Below are positions 17,405-26,576 of a stretch of 64,000 bases of DNA, one piece after another; the first letter of the stretch is position 1, and every line of letters begins with the position of its first letter. This DNA comes from JAGORM01 sp964406795 (lineage in GTDB: Bacteria; Patescibacteriota; Microgenomatia; Levybacterales; GWA1-39-11). The position numbers were made by a program, and so were the translations under genes. The notes beneath the pieces were generated by a model. It was not told the origin of the DNA and made no database searches. It saw only the letters and a program-made list of their open reading frames with translations. Location of the stretch: NCBI GenBank assembly GCA_964406795.1, contig CAYOTA010000001.1, positions 62,001 through 126,000 on the forward strand. Reading direction: 5' to 3'.

Positions 17405-18124
17405 TTATAATAAGGTTTTCTGAAACCAACTAGTAGCCAGTGACCTAAACTCTTCCCTCAATACATCTGTGTCTAGAGCATGTGTCGCATCTTTCATCTC
17501 AATAAAATCTTTCATCTTTGCGTGTATAGGAGCATCAAAAAATGCTTGTGTCATTTTTGCTGGAATTACAAAATCTTTCTCTGAAGATATAACAAGCAAG
17601 CTTCCGGTAAACTTTTTAAGCCTTTTTATAACAAGTGTCTTGGAAATATTTTCCATTTTATTAAACTTTTCACCTTCCTCAGCCATTATATCCTTCAGCG
17701 TTAAACTCATAAGATAATCTGTGTAGGTCGCTGGCGCCCGCAGTACTAAGCTATGTGTGTTTCTTACTCCACTCACATATGCTGATATTCCTCCACCAAA
17801 ACTAGATCCACACATTCCAATCCTCTTTCTATCTATAAACTCATGCTGAACTAAAAAATCATATGCCTTCTCTCCATCTTGAAAACCATCTCTGACATGA
17901 AGCGTATTATTTTCCGATGCACCCTTCACATGACCTCTTAAATTAATAGCTAGAGCTACTATTCCTTTTTCAGCAAGTCTTTGAGCTAAAGGAAGATAGT
18001 TTTTTTCACTACTACCAAACCCATGAATTAAAATAACACCTGGGTTTTTCTTTTTTAATATTTTTGGAGTAATAAGCGTACCCTGTATTTCTTGCCCACT
18101 AGTACCAAAGATTACCTTTTGCAT
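17405..18124 (-). CDS. Alpha/beta hydrolase (esterase/peptidase-like)
   Basis: A complete alpha/beta hydrolase of 239 residues. The oxyanion-hole HGFGSS lies near residue 34, the nucleophile elbow GSSFGG near 108-113, the acid Asp in SSEKDFVIP near 185 and the His in DATHAL near 220, just before the C-terminus. It is close to the YqiA/dienelactone hydrolase-like cytoplasmic esterases, with no signal peptide. The substrate cannot be read from the sequence. It is first in an operon with the HGT-motif protein. Confidence 0.85.
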   Translation of the reverse strand: MQKVIFGTSGQEIQGTLITPKILKKKNPGVILIHGFGSSEKNYLPLAQRLAEKGIVALAINLRGHVKGASENNTLHVRDGFQDGEKAYDFLVQHEFIDRKRIGMCGSSFGGGISAYVSGVRNTHSLVLRAPATYTDYLMSLTLKDIMAEEGEKFNKMENISKTLVIKRLKKFTGSLLVISSEKDFVIPAKMTQAFFDAPIHAKMKDFIEMKDATHALDTDVLREEFRSLATSWFQKTLL

Positions 18125-18205
18125 TCTTTCATTATATCATCTGCTCTAAGTGGCTAACTGAAAAATCTTTAGAGGCGGGCGTGCATTTGTGTCACAGACT
18201 TTAAA

Positions 18206-19168
18206 TTATTGGTTTCGGGATTGGAGGTATTCAAGTAGGCCTTCGTGAAGATGTTTTTTACCATCCCAAACAACTATATTATATCCCTCAGGAAATTCGT
18301 CAGGATTCTCTACTCTAAAATCTATTGACCTGACTTCTCTAGGTAATGCTTCACTCATATGCCTATCTGTACCTGTAAGAACAGAAAATTTATCTCCCCA
18401 AATTTCAAAGTAATCTGGATTATTCAGATCTTCTTCCTGAATATTCAATGCTTTTCTTGTTTGTTCATTTTCTAGTGCAAACCTAACGGATGTGGTTTTG
18501 GAAATTCCTTTTATTGCAAGATCTAATGCAAACATTCCACCTAACCTAGGCGTTACAGGAATAAGAGCCTCTTCAAGCAATTTTCCTATTCTTTCCATGA
18601 AGGGTATTCTTAAATCAGCCATATCAAAATTTGGAATATTTTCTTTTAGCTTATTTATTTGGTCGTCAGAAAGATTATAAGAATTTACAAACTCTAATGT
18701 GATCTGTGGACCCCTATCTTCAAACATTACAACAAGAGGATTATCTCCATATTTTTCTTTGAATACTTTTAGTGGTTCCGGAGGATGTGTTTCAAGATGA
18801 AATTCTGTAATAACTTGCTGAACAATTTCTCGCCACTTATCTTTTTGCTCACTGGTTAATGACTCATCATAAACACTGTAGTAGGGCGTACTTAAAACTT
18901 CTCCTTGATCATCAAATCCCATGATTTCTGCCCCACTACAATGACTTATGAGAATATGTTTTCGTAAATTTAGGGGGAATAAATCAGCCACTCTAGTTTT
19001 TAAACTAAGAAATCCAGACCCAGAAACAAGAAAGATTGATTTGTTCTCAGATAATAATTTTGATAGTTCTTGAATGGTTTCAAGAGGGGTAGGAACAAAT
19101 AAATCAGCAATAGTTTCATCTACATCTGAGATTATTAGCCTTATATCATTATTGAATTTAACATTCAT
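18206..19168 (-). CDS. HAD-superfamily phosphatase
   Basis: Motif I is LIISDVDETIADL (nucleophile Asp and general acid Asp separated by one residue), followed by FLVSGSGF as motif II. A mid-domain cap (about residues 90-190) and the C-terminal segment EIWGDKFSVLTGTDRH are consistent with type IIB HAD phosphatases or phosphomannomutases. The usual late GDG/ND acidic motif is not obvious, so activity is likely but unproven. The ATG at 19168 is preferred over an upstream GTG at 19183. The 280 bp up to 19448 hold no gene, only the operator at 19354. Confidence 0.75.
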   Translation of the reverse strand: MNVKFNNDIRLIISDVDETIADLFVPTPLETIQELSKLLSENKSIFLVSGSGFLSLKTRVADLFPLNLRKHILISHCSGAEIMGFDDQGEVLSTPYYSVYDESLTSEQKDKWREIVQQVITEFHLETHPPEPLKVFKEKYGDNPLVVMFEDRGPQITLEFVNSYNLSDDQINKLKENIPNFDMADLRIPFMERIGKLLEEALIPVTPRLGGMFALDLAIKGISKTTSVRFALENEQTRKALNIQEEDLNNPDYFEIWGDKFSVLTGTDRHMSEALPREVRSIDFRVENPDEFPEGYNIVVWDGKKHLHEGLLEYLQSRNQ

Positions 19169-19353
19169 AAAACAATTATACACCGATTCTAATTCTTAAT
19201 AGTATATAAATAACTTGCTGGTGGATAGTTTGGATTACAAAGCTTTCCTCGACTGCAATTATATTTGCTAATTTTTCCATTTTTATAATTGTAACGTAAT
19301 GTCTTACGACCCTCTTACCGAATTTTTATTCAACGGATACTTTTAAGTGTTTT

Positions 19354-19370
19354 AATTAACTAAGTTAATT
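19354..19370. promoter_or_regulatory. MarR-type operator before the CHRD gene
   Basis: AATTAACTAAGTTAATT is an 8-1-8 inverted repeat, 78 bp upstream of the CHRD gene. The same core is found before the marR gene (23494) and the FAS1 gene (24024). Confidence 0.65.
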
Positions 19371-19448
19371 ATTTTTCAAAAAATTCATCATCTTTCATAA
19401 ATACAGAATTTATTACATTTAAGATTATTTGAAAGGAGGTGAAAAAAA

Positions 19449-20468
19449 ATGTTACATATTAAAACAAAACTAGCAACAGGGGTAATCACAAGTGCACTTT
19501 TATTTAGTGTAGTTACTCCCACATTTGCTGCAACAGAAATCAGAATATCCGGTAACGGATCTGGATCTGACAACACCGTTTCGGCAAACAAGAACTCTAC
19601 AACTTCTGTACAACAGAGCAATAGTGCAACTATCAGCAATGATATGAGCACAAGCTCCAATACAGGGTCAAATAGGGCTTCTAACAATATTCGCGGCAAT
19701 GTCAGGATTAATTCTGGTGACGCAGACTCTTCTGTCAAAATTTCCAACATGGCCAACATGAATCACGTAAGTGTGGGTGATTGTAATGGTTGCAATGGGG
19801 ATACGGATTTAAGAGTGTCAGGAAATGGATCAAGGTCAAATAACCGTATCAACTTAGATATGGATACTGACATGAGAGTGTCCCAGGATAACAGTTCACG
19901 CATTGATAATACTATCGATACAGAGAACAATTCTGGTGATAATCGTGCAGATAATAACTCCCGCGGAGATGTCATGATCAGAACAGGAGACACACGTTCA
20001 GCGATTCAGGTCTCAAATGATACAAACATGAATCATGTAAGTCTTGGCGGATCAGGAAATAGCGGAGAGAATAAAGGTTCAGACGGGAATGATCATATGA
20101 ATCAAACCGGTCGTAAACTCAATGCTTCCCTGACCGGAGCACAAGAAGTTCCTGGCCCTGGAGATCCAGACGGAATGGGTTGGGCGAGCGTAAAAGCTCA
20201 TCCAAAAAGTGGACAACTATGTGTTGCAATGCAGGTATCAAAAATTGATCCTGCCGCAGCAGCACACATCCATGAAGCACCTAAAGGTGCATCTGGACCG
20301 GTAGTTGTAACTTTACCTACTCCAAACGCACAGGGATTTGCAAGCGGGTGTATAACAGTTGACAAAGAGTTACTGAAGGAAATAAAAAAGAACCCTTCTG
20401 ACTATTACGTCAATGTTCACAACGCTCTATATCCTGCAGGCGCAGTTCGCGGACAATTGTCCAAATAG
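19449..20468 (+). CDS. Secreted CHRD-domain protein with Asn/Ser/Asp-rich repeats
   Basis: The N-terminus is a signal peptide ending TPTFAA (cleavage near residue 28). A low-complexity region follows (30-210) in which a block of about 65 residues occurs twice, each copy ending in NMNHVS followed by VG or LG. The C-terminal CHRD domain (about 222-338) starts LNASLTGAQEVPGPG, contains AAAHIHEAPKGASG and ends NVHNALYPAGAVRGQL. CHRD domains occur in extracellular proteins, where their ligand is unknown. The start has a strong AAAGGAGGTG site. It lies downstream of a MarR-type operator and is closed by a terminator at 20496. Confidence 0.85.
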   Translation: MLHIKTKLATGVITSALLFSVVTPTFAATEIRISGNGSGSDNTVSANKNSTTSVQQSNSATISNDMSTSSNTGSNRASNNIRGNVRINSGDADSSVKISNMANMNHVSVGDCNGCNGDTDLRVSGNGSRSNNRINLDMDTDMRVSQDNSSRIDNTIDTENNSGDNRADNNSRGDVMIRTGDTRSAIQVSNDTNMNHVSLGGSGNSGENKGSDGNDHMNQTGRKLNASLTGAQEVPGPGDPDGMGWASVKAHPKSGQLCVAMQVSKIDPAAAAHIHEAPKGASGPVVVTLPTPNAQGFASGCITVDKELLKEIKKNPSDYYVNVHNALYPAGAVRGQLSK

Positions 20469-20495
20469 TATCTCCGTAAGAGATATTTCTTCTTA

Positions 20496-20540
20496 GGATC
20501 CGCACGCATACAAGCGGCGGATCCGGGAAGCTATTTTTTA
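20496..20540 (+). terminator. Rho-independent terminator of the CHRD gene
   Basis: GGATCCGC (20496-20503) pairs with GCGGATCC (20517-20524) around a 13-base loop, followed after nine bases by a T-rich run. It ends the CHRD transcript. Confidence 0.7.
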
Positions 20541-20626
20541 ACTTGACACCATATTCCTCGTATTTAAAACCTACATTATTATATAAAAAGCCTTTTTGTG
20601 ATAAGATTTGATAAATTCACTGCAAA

Positions 20627-22324
20627 ATGAAATTATTAAATTTATACTATAAAAAGCTTGTTGTATTTGTATTAGTTGCTACTTTTCTGCTGGCCCTTAT
20701 TTTAAGACTCTATAGCCTTTCATCAATCCCCACTGGATTTCATATAGATGAAGCGTCCAAAGGATATACTGCATTCTCGATTCTTAAAACAGGAAAAGAT
20801 GACAATGGAAATATGTTTCCGCTTTATGTAGATATTTTTGGAGATAATAGTCCGTCTGGGTATCATGTACTAACTACTATTCCCGTGGCAATATTTGGTC
20901 TCTCTGAATTTGCCGTACGCTTACCCGGAGCCATCATCGGGGCACTTTCTATTTTTGCAATATATTTCTTGTCTTACGCACTATTTAAAAACAGAAAAGT
21001 TGCGGTTTTGAGTGCTTTCCTTCTTTCTGTATCCCCTTGGCATATTATTTTGTCACGTGCATCTAGCGAGTCACTAGTCGCATTATTTTTTATACTCCTG
21101 GGATTTGGTTACATAATAAATAGCCTAAGATCGGAAAAAATAAAAGAACTAGTGATAGGATGTGCACTACTTTCCTTAAGTTTCTTTTTCTATCAAACAC
21201 CCCGCCTTTTTGTTCCGCTCATGTTTTTTTCTATACTCATATTTTATATAAAATTTTGGAGTTTAAAACTTTCAAAAAAATTTATTAAAACGCTTATTTT
21301 TTCATTTTTAGCAATCTGTATACTAAATTTTTCGCTTATATTCATAGCCCCTGGAGGATCGGGAAGATTTGCCCAAGTAAACATATTTACCTATCCTGAA
21401 ACAAAACTAATATTGGATGAACAAATTCGGGAAGACGGAGTAATACAGACAAATAATCTAGTGACGCGCGCATTCCATAATAAAGCAATAAACTTTCCGC
21501 GCTCATATATCTCCAATTATTTTGAATATTTCTCATTTAATTTTTTGTTTATTAATAATCTTCCACCCTGGTACTTTGTCCCCGGAGTTGGAGTTATGCA
21601 CTTAATTTTTTTTCCGTTTATTTTATATGGACTGTTTTTATTGGCCCGTGACAATAACAAACTATATAGGATTCCTCTCATTTGGCTTGTTATAGCCCCT
21701 GTGGCCGCTGCCACAGCTGTTGACACAAATAATTTACAAAGAGCAATAGTTTTATTTCCTATTTTGGAAATACTAGCAGCATTCGGAATCCTGCATGTTT
21801 CTGAAAAGTTAAAAAAGATAAAGTTTGTATTTATATTATTTTTATCGATTGGAATACTATTTAGTGCATTTTATTTTCTTCATCAGTATTTTAACCATTC
21901 ACCCATACACAAACCTTGGTATAGAAATGCAGGTTTTAAAGAAATGATGGAATACGTAAATATAAATTCTGGAAAATTTGAGACAGTTGTATTAACTAAA
22001 ACAGGTGGTGGATATCCACTGGTCCAATTTTATGCGCAATACGATCCTGCTACTTATCAAAAGGAAGGATCGCCAAAAGATAAACCATATGGCGGGTTTG
22101 GAAAATTCTTCTTTGTAGACCATGAATGTCCGTCACTTGAGATGGACAACAAGATTCCACAAAAAAAAGTTTTATTTATAAACAATGGAATTTGCAAAAA
22201 AGACATACGATATACAGAAGAAGTAATATACCGGACAGATAACACTCCAGCATTTAGAATAGTTAATACTAACAGTAAATTATTACCTAACCCAGAAAAA
22301 CTTGAACTGGATAGATATTTTTAA
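20627..22324 (+). CDS. GT-C glycosyltransferase (PMT/ArnT-like), integral membrane
   Basis: This 565-residue protein has roughly ten to twelve hydrophobic segments. After the first one comes the family-defining acidic loop SIPTGFHIDEASKGY, in which the Asp-Glu pair is catalytic in PMT/ArnT/GT39-type enzymes that take sugars from polyprenyl-phosphate donors. A soluble C-terminal part follows the last membrane segment (about residues 440-565). It probably glycosylates secreted or surface proteins or lipids, and the CHRD protein next door is a possible substrate (inference). It has its own transcript after the terminator at 20496. Confidence 0.8.
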   Translation: MKLLNLYYKKLVVFVLVATFLLALILRLYSLSSIPTGFHIDEASKGYTAFSILKTGKDDNGNMFPLYVDIFGDNSPSGYHVLTTIPVAIFGLSEFAVRLPGAIIGALSIFAIYFLSYALFKNRKVAVLSAFLLSVSPWHIILSRASSESLVALFFILLGFGYIINSLRSEKIKELVIGCALLSLSFFFYQTPRLFVPLMFFSILIFYIKFWSLKLSKKFIKTLIFSFLAICILNFSLIFIAPGGSGRFAQVNIFTYPETKLILDEQIREDGVIQTNNLVTRAFHNKAINFPRSYISNYFEYFSFNFLFINNLPPWYFVPGVGVMHLIFFPFILYGLFLLARDNNKLYRIPLIWLVIAPVAAATAVDTNNLQRAIVLFPILEILAAFGILHVSEKLKKIKFVFILFLSIGILFSAFYFLHQYFNHSPIHKPWYRNAGFKEMMEYVNINSGKFETVVLTKTGGGYPLVQFYAQYDPATYQKEGSPKDKPYGGFGKFFFVDHECPSLEMDNKIPQKKVLFINNGICKKDIRYTEEVIYRTDNTPAFRIVNTNSKLLPNPEKLELDRYF

Positions 22325-22340
22325 AAGTTTATTGCAGTAC

Positions 22341-22370
22341 TTGACGTATACATAAAGCCTACGATATGCT
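22341..22370 (+). promoter_or_regulatory. Promoter of a leaderless transcript
   Basis: TTGACG (22341-22346), 18 bp, TATGCT (22365-22370). The ATG at 22377 is where transcription should begin, so the mRNA would have no leader. Confidence 0.55.
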
Positions 22371-22376
22371 CAAAGT

Positions 22377-23111
22377 ATGAAATTATTATTTAGGCCAAAA
22401 TCACAAACAAGCATAACATTTTTTTGCCTTACTCCTCTCGTGTCTTTTTCAACATTTGTGATCGAGTTTGCATTTGCGGTATACGTGCTATACAAATATA
22501 AACCAACATCTTTTAGCAGACTTTGTGTGCTCGTCCTTCTCTGTTTAGGATTATTTCAACTTTCTGAATTTCTAGTCTGTACTACTCCATATATAGATCT
22601 TTCAATAAAAATGGGGTATGTAGCAATTACTCTCTTACCAGCTCTAGGACTGCATATTATAAATACCTTAACCCATAGATGGAGAACGTTAGTATATATA
22701 TCTTATTCATGCGTGGCTTTACTCATAGCAGCTATTTTATTTATTCCACAAGTAGCCATTTTGCCCACTTGTAACCCCAACTATGTCAGCTATGAAGTAA
22801 ATTCAACTTTTTCATTCTTTCACTGGCTTTATTATGTAGTCGCAATGGTCATAGGTATAATTCTTTTGACATACTCACTATTCAAACGTATAGGAGATAA
22901 GAAACAGGAGAAATGGATGATACTGTCATACTTAGTGTTTATTATTCCCTCTATCATTTTGTTATATGCAAATATCATAACTAACACAGCGCTTCCATCA
23001 GTTATGTGCGGTTTTGCCGTCATAACTGCTGTGATATTTGTGTTTATTATTATTCCTAGACACTATTACTTAAAATCCAAATTAAGAAAAAGTAAAAAAA
23101 AGAAACGATAA
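22377..23111 (+). CDS. Polytopic membrane protein, 244 aa, unknown
   Basis: About seven hydrophobic helices cover the whole protein, ending in a very basic cytoplasmic tail (KSKLRKSKKKKR). A loop with LPTCNPNYVSYEVNS lies between helices four and five. The layout (FCLTPLVSFSTFVIEFAFAV at the start) resembles the sensory seven-helix N-terminal modules of some bacterial kinases, but no kinase domain follows. It precedes a small membrane protein by 4 bp, and the pair sits between the glycosyltransferase and marR. Function unknown. Confidence 0.65.
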   Translation: MKLLFRPKSQTSITFFCLTPLVSFSTFVIEFAFAVYVLYKYKPTSFSRLCVLVLLCLGLFQLSEFLVCTTPYIDLSIKMGYVAITLLPALGLHIINTLTHRWRTLVYISYSCVALLIAAILFIPQVAILPTCNPNYVSYEVNSTFSFFHWLYYVVAMVIGIILLTYSLFKRIGDKKQEKWMILSYLVFIIPSIILLYANIITNTALPSVMCGFAVITAVIFVFIIIPRHYYLKSKLRKSKKKKR

Positions 23112-23115
23112 TGCT

Positions 23116-23457
23116 ATGACAGAAAGACAAACTGGATATACACTTTTGGGAATTGGAATTGCCATAATGTGCACTGCTGTGTTACTAGTTGTCTTGCTTT
23201 TTTCAGGAACTATAAATCCTATTTCTCTTTTTAATATTCCAGCCCCGTCTATTAACACAGGAGCTATGATGCCATCTATCCCCGGTTTGCCTGCAGCAAA
23301 AGGAGAAAATATAGAAATACTACCAACAAAAGTGTTTAATGACATGCTAAACCTTGGAGTTCAATTTTTACTTATGACGTTTATCATGTCCTTTGGTTTT
23401 AAACTTGCTGATTTAGGAACAAAACTACTTCGCCCAATCAAAATTGAGCAAAAGTAA
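23116..23457 (+). CDS. Small membrane protein with two helices, 113 aa
   Basis: One hydrophobic helix near residues 8-33 and a second near 75-95 flank an external Pro-rich segment (NIPAPSINTGAMMPSIPGLP). A short basic tail ends the protein. It is translationally close to the upstream seven-helix protein (4 bp) and probably forms a complex with it. I recognise no family. Confidence 0.6.
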   Translation: MTERQTGYTLLGIGIAIMCTAVLLVVLLFSGTINPISLFNIPAPSINTGAMMPSIPGLPAAKGENIEILPTKVFNDMLNLGVQFLLMTFIMSFGFKLADLGTKLLRPIKIEQK

Positions 23458-23466
23458 TATTCACTC

Positions 23467-23506
23467 TTTACTTTTTATATATTTGTGATATACTTAACTA
23501 AGTTAA
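23467..23506 (+). promoter_or_regulatory. Autoregulated promoter of marR
   Basis: TTTACT (23467-23472), 16 bp and TATACT (23489-23494) are followed by the operator TTAACTAAGTTAA (23494-23506), which covers the transcription start. This is the layout of a repressor controlling its own gene. Confidence 0.65.
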
Positions 23507-23517
23507 TTAAATAACAT

Positions 23518-23979
23518 ATGAATACAAGTTCAATTTTAAAAAGACTAAATATAAATACTGAATATCTAAACGCATACAGCGCAGGACTTCTTCAAGGAAA
23601 GGCGTATCGCACATTAAATTCTCACTTAACCAAAACGCTTATGCCTTTTGACCTCTCTATCCCAGAATGGAAATTACTAGGACAACTTCATGACCATGGA
23701 AATATGGGACTAGCTGAATTGGCCGATATACTCTCAGTAGAACCACCATTAATAACAAAACTTATAGATCACTTAGAGAAAAAAGGATATGTAGAACGTG
23801 TTCTTCACGAAACAGACAAAAGGTCAAAGATAATCATCATTACAAAAACTGGAGATAAGGCACTTATGGATCTAGAACCAAAAGTGAAAGAAGTTATGGG
23901 AACGTTAGTAAAAGGCGCATCTAAACTGGATATGCTTGCCTACGTTCGCGTACTTGAGACTATTGTAAACAATGGGTAA
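23518..23979 (+). CDS. MarR-family transcriptional regulator
   Basis: This 153-residue winged-helix protein has the MarR plan: helical dimerisation ends, a recognition region (AELADILSVEPPLITKLIDH) and a wing (GYVERVLHETDKRSKIIIIT) with the conserved Asp-Lys-Arg. It should bind the TTAACTNAGTTAA palindrome, which overlaps its own promoter and lies upstream of the CHRD and FAS1 genes. The regulon therefore covers secreted surface proteins and possibly the DipZ gene after FAS1. The ligand is unknown; oxidative signals or phenolics are common for the family. Confidence 0.88.
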   Translation: MNTSSILKRLNINTEYLNAYSAGLLQGKAYRTLNSHLTKTLMPFDLSIPEWKLLGQLHDHGNMGLAELADILSVEPPLITKLIDHLEKKGYVERVLHETDKRSKIIIITKTGDKALMDLEPKVKEVMGTLVKGASKLDMLAYVRVLETIVNNG

Positions 23980-24023
23980 GAAAGTACCCAACAGTATTGA
24001 CATTATATTTTTTTTACGTAATA

Positions 24024-24038
24024 ATTAACTTAGTTAAT
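24024..24038. promoter_or_regulatory. MarR-type operator before the FAS1 gene
   Basis: ATTAACTTAGTTAAT is a 7-1-7 inverted repeat 57 bp upstream of the FAS1 start codon, the third copy of this palindrome in 5 kb. Confidence 0.65.
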
Positions 24039-24095
24039 AATCTAATTAATAAAATAACTATATGAACAAACTATGTTTGAAGGGAGGTGAAAAAA

Positions 24096-24692
24096 ATGAA
24101 AAATAGCGGAATGATAATAGCTATTGTAGCTGTAGTATTAGTTGTAGGGGTTGTTGCTTGGTTTGCCATGAATGGCAAAACTGACAACAAGATGGTAACT
24201 ACTCCAGCACAAAACAACACTATGATGGATCAAAATTCTTCTGAAGGCGTAATGGTTGGAGGAGCTCTCATGACTCCCGATATGGATATCGTGGATAATG
24301 CAGTTAACTCTAAAGATCATACTACCGTAGTTGCAGCAGTTAAAGCAGCAGGACTTGTGGAAACATTAAAGGGCAAAGGCCCATTCACAGTTTTCGCGCC
24401 AGTTAACGAAGCATTTGAAAAACTTCCAGCGGGAACAGTGGACACGTTATTAATGCCAGAAAATAAAGAAAAATTAACTGGTGTTTTAACTTACCACGTT
24501 GTACCTGGAGCGTACCGTGCAGCAGACATCACTGAAGGGCTAAAATTAAAAACTGTCAATGGACAGGAAATAACTTTCACTCAAAAGGATGAAATGTGGT
24601 ACATAAATGACTCAGCAATGATAACGATTGCTGATGTTATATCAAGTAATGGGGTTACCCATGTAATTGATGGAGTTTTACTACCAATGTAA
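24096..24692 (+). CDS. Membrane-anchored fasciclin (FAS1) domain protein
   Basis: A single N-terminal hydrophobic helix (IIAIVAVVLVVGVVAWF) anchors a Met/Asn/Thr-rich linker and one complete FAS1 domain (about residues 70-197). The domain shows the H1 motif GPFTVFAPVNEAFEKLP, the YHVVPG turn and the final H2 motif VTHVIDGVLLP. FAS1 domains mediate adhesion outside the cell. The ATG at 24096 fits GGGAGGTG at 24082-24089; an in-frame GTG at 24087 overlaps that site and is rejected. The MarR-type operator upstream makes it part of the regulon. Confidence 0.88.
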   Translation: MKNSGMIIAIVAVVLVVGVVAWFAMNGKTDNKMVTTPAQNNTMMDQNSSEGVMVGGALMTPDMDIVDNAVNSKDHTTVVAAVKAAGLVETLKGKGPFTVFAPVNEAFEKLPAGTVDTLLMPENKEKLTGVLTYHVVPGAYRAADITEGLKLKTVNGQEITFTQKDEMWYINDSAMITIADVISSNGVTHVIDGVLLPM

Positions 24693-24705
24693 ATTGGTGT
24701 TTAAC

Positions 24706-24735
24706 ACTGCGCCCGTTAAAATTTACGGACGCAGT
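24706..24735 (+). terminator. Inverted repeat between the FAS1 and DipZ genes
   Basis: ACTGCGCCCGT and ACGGACGCAGT form an 11-bp stem with one mismatch around an 8-base loop. No T-run follows, so it may be an attenuator or mRNA-stabilising stem rather than a full terminator. Confidence 0.45.
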
Positions 24736-24759
24736 AATTAAGCAAGGAGCATACAAATC

Positions 24760-26484
24760 ATGGCTGTACTTTTATTTTTTGCATTCTTATCCGGTCTCAT
24801 AACAATTTTGGCGCCTTGCATTTGGCCATTACTCCCCATAGTACTTTCAACCTCAATTAAGGGAGGTAAAGCAAAATCATTAGGAATAACACTTGGAGTA
24901 CTTACTACTTTTGGGCTATTGACGCTTGGAATTTCATATTTAGTAAAAATATTTGGAATAGACCCTAATATTTTAAGGTATACTTCGGTTGTAATTCTTA
25001 TAGCATTAGGTGTTTCCATGATTTTTCCTTACCTCAATAGATTACTTGAAGGATTCGTTTCTCAGTTTGCTGGAAAGCTAGGACAAACAAAAAAGCCGCG
25101 TTCTGGATTTAGTGGAGGCTTTGCTACCGGCTCAGCCCTTGGCGTAGTGTGGACTCCTTGTGCGGGACCTATTTTTGCGGCCATAGCAACACTTTCAGTA
25201 ACATCATCGGTAAATTTTGGAATTATACTTGTCACCATCGCCTATCTTATAGGGGTAGGAATTCCGTTATTTCTATTTTCATATGGGGGACAAAAATTAG
25301 TTTCTGATACACGATTCCTTTCTAAATATACTGGACGCATCCAGCAAATTTTTGGTGTAGTACTTTTACTTACTGCGATTCTAATTGGGACTAATTATGA
25401 CAAAGAACTACAGGTAAAAATTTTAAATGCTGTACCCTCATACACAAATTTTTTAATAAATTTTGAGAAATCATCTATTATTACTAATGAACTCAATAAG
25501 TTAACTGGGAGAAAAGAATTAATACTAGATGACACTTCTCTTTTTAATACAAATACTATCGCTCCAGAGATAACTGGTATCACAAATTGGATTAACACAA
25601 ATGGAAAACCTATATCGCTTAAAGAATTAAAGGGCAAAGTTGTACTTATAGATTTTTGGACATATACATGTATCAACTGTATACGTACACTTCCCTATTT
25701 AAACTCATGGTACGAGAAATATAATAAAGAAGATTTTGTACTTATAGGTGTGCATTCTCCGGAATTTGAATTCGAAAAGAAAACTAAAAACGTGAAAGAT
25801 GCAGTGGAAAAATATAAGATAAAATATCCAGTAGCACAAGATAATAATTTTGGAACATGGAAGGCCTTTTCTAATCAGTATTGGCCTTCAAAATATTTAA
25901 TTGATACCAAGGGCGTAATCAGACGCATTCAGTTTGGCGAAGGAAAATATGAAGAGATGGAAAAAGCGATTCAACTTTTACTAAAAGATTCTGGAAAGAA
26001 TATAAATGAAAAAATTAAAGCTGCTCCAAAGCAGACAACACAATTGCCGTTATCTCCTGAAACATATTTAGGTTCTAAAAGAATGCTCTACTTAGTACCA
26101 AATGGAAAAGCTGACAACGGGATACAGGAATTTACCCTGCCTCAAAATATTACAAAAAACCGCTTCGGGTTTAATGGTGTATGGAATATACTTGATGAAT
26201 ACTCGATATCTACAAAAGAAAGCTCGTTAACATATAAGTTTTCAGCAGGAAAGGTATATATAGTCATGCATCCTGCAAACACTCCTGGAACAGTTGAGGT
26301 TTATCTGGATGGGAAAATAATTGATAATTCAAAAGCCGGATCAGATGTAAAAAATGGGAGAGTTACAGTTAACACACCTGAAAGATACGAATTAGTGTCT
26401 CTGCCTAAAGCAGGAAATCACACTCTTAAACTTGTATACAAAACGGATGGGATTCAAAACTACGCATTCATCTTTGGAGAGTAA
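24760..26484 (+). CDS. dipZ: DipZ-type CcdA-thioredoxin fusion
   Basis: The N-terminal 210 residues are a CcdA-like membrane domain with about six helices and two conserved Cys-Pro sites (LAPCIWPLLP and WTPCAGPIFA) that pass electrons across the membrane. An external TlpA/thioredoxin-like domain (about 275-410) carries the redox pair in YTCINCIRT. A C-terminal beta domain (about 430-574) resembles the carbohydrate-binding-like module of DipZ proteins. It probably keeps secreted proteins reduced or isomerises their disulfides. It starts after an AAGGAGC site, 67 bp downstream of FAS1, and may be co-transcribed with it. Confidence 0.85.
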   Translation: MAVLLFFAFLSGLITILAPCIWPLLPIVLSTSIKGGKAKSLGITLGVLTTFGLLTLGISYLVKIFGIDPNILRYTSVVILIALGVSMIFPYLNRLLEGFVSQFAGKLGQTKKPRSGFSGGFATGSALGVVWTPCAGPIFAAIATLSVTSSVNFGIILVTIAYLIGVGIPLFLFSYGGQKLVSDTRFLSKYTGRIQQIFGVVLLLTAILIGTNYDKELQVKILNAVPSYTNFLINFEKSSIITNELNKLTGRKELILDDTSLFNTNTIAPEITGITNWINTNGKPISLKELKGKVVLIDFWTYTCINCIRTLPYLNSWYEKYNKEDFVLIGVHSPEFEFEKKTKNVKDAVEKYKIKYPVAQDNNFGTWKAFSNQYWPSKYLIDTKGVIRRIQFGEGKYEEMEKAIQLLLKDSGKNINEKIKAAPKQTTQLPLSPETYLGSKRMLYLVPNGKADNGIQEFTLPQNITKNRFGFNGVWNILDEYSISTKESSLTYKFSAGKVYIVMHPANTPGTVEVYLDGKIIDNSKAGSDVKNGRVTVNTPERYELVSLPKAGNHTLKLVYKTDGIQNYAFIFGE

Positions 26485-26576
26485 ATAGGAGCATGGCATT
26501 TAGCCATATCGCGCTTTGCGTATCGTTAAAAAAGTATAACAATTTACAAAAACCGAATAATCGATTCTTACTTATC

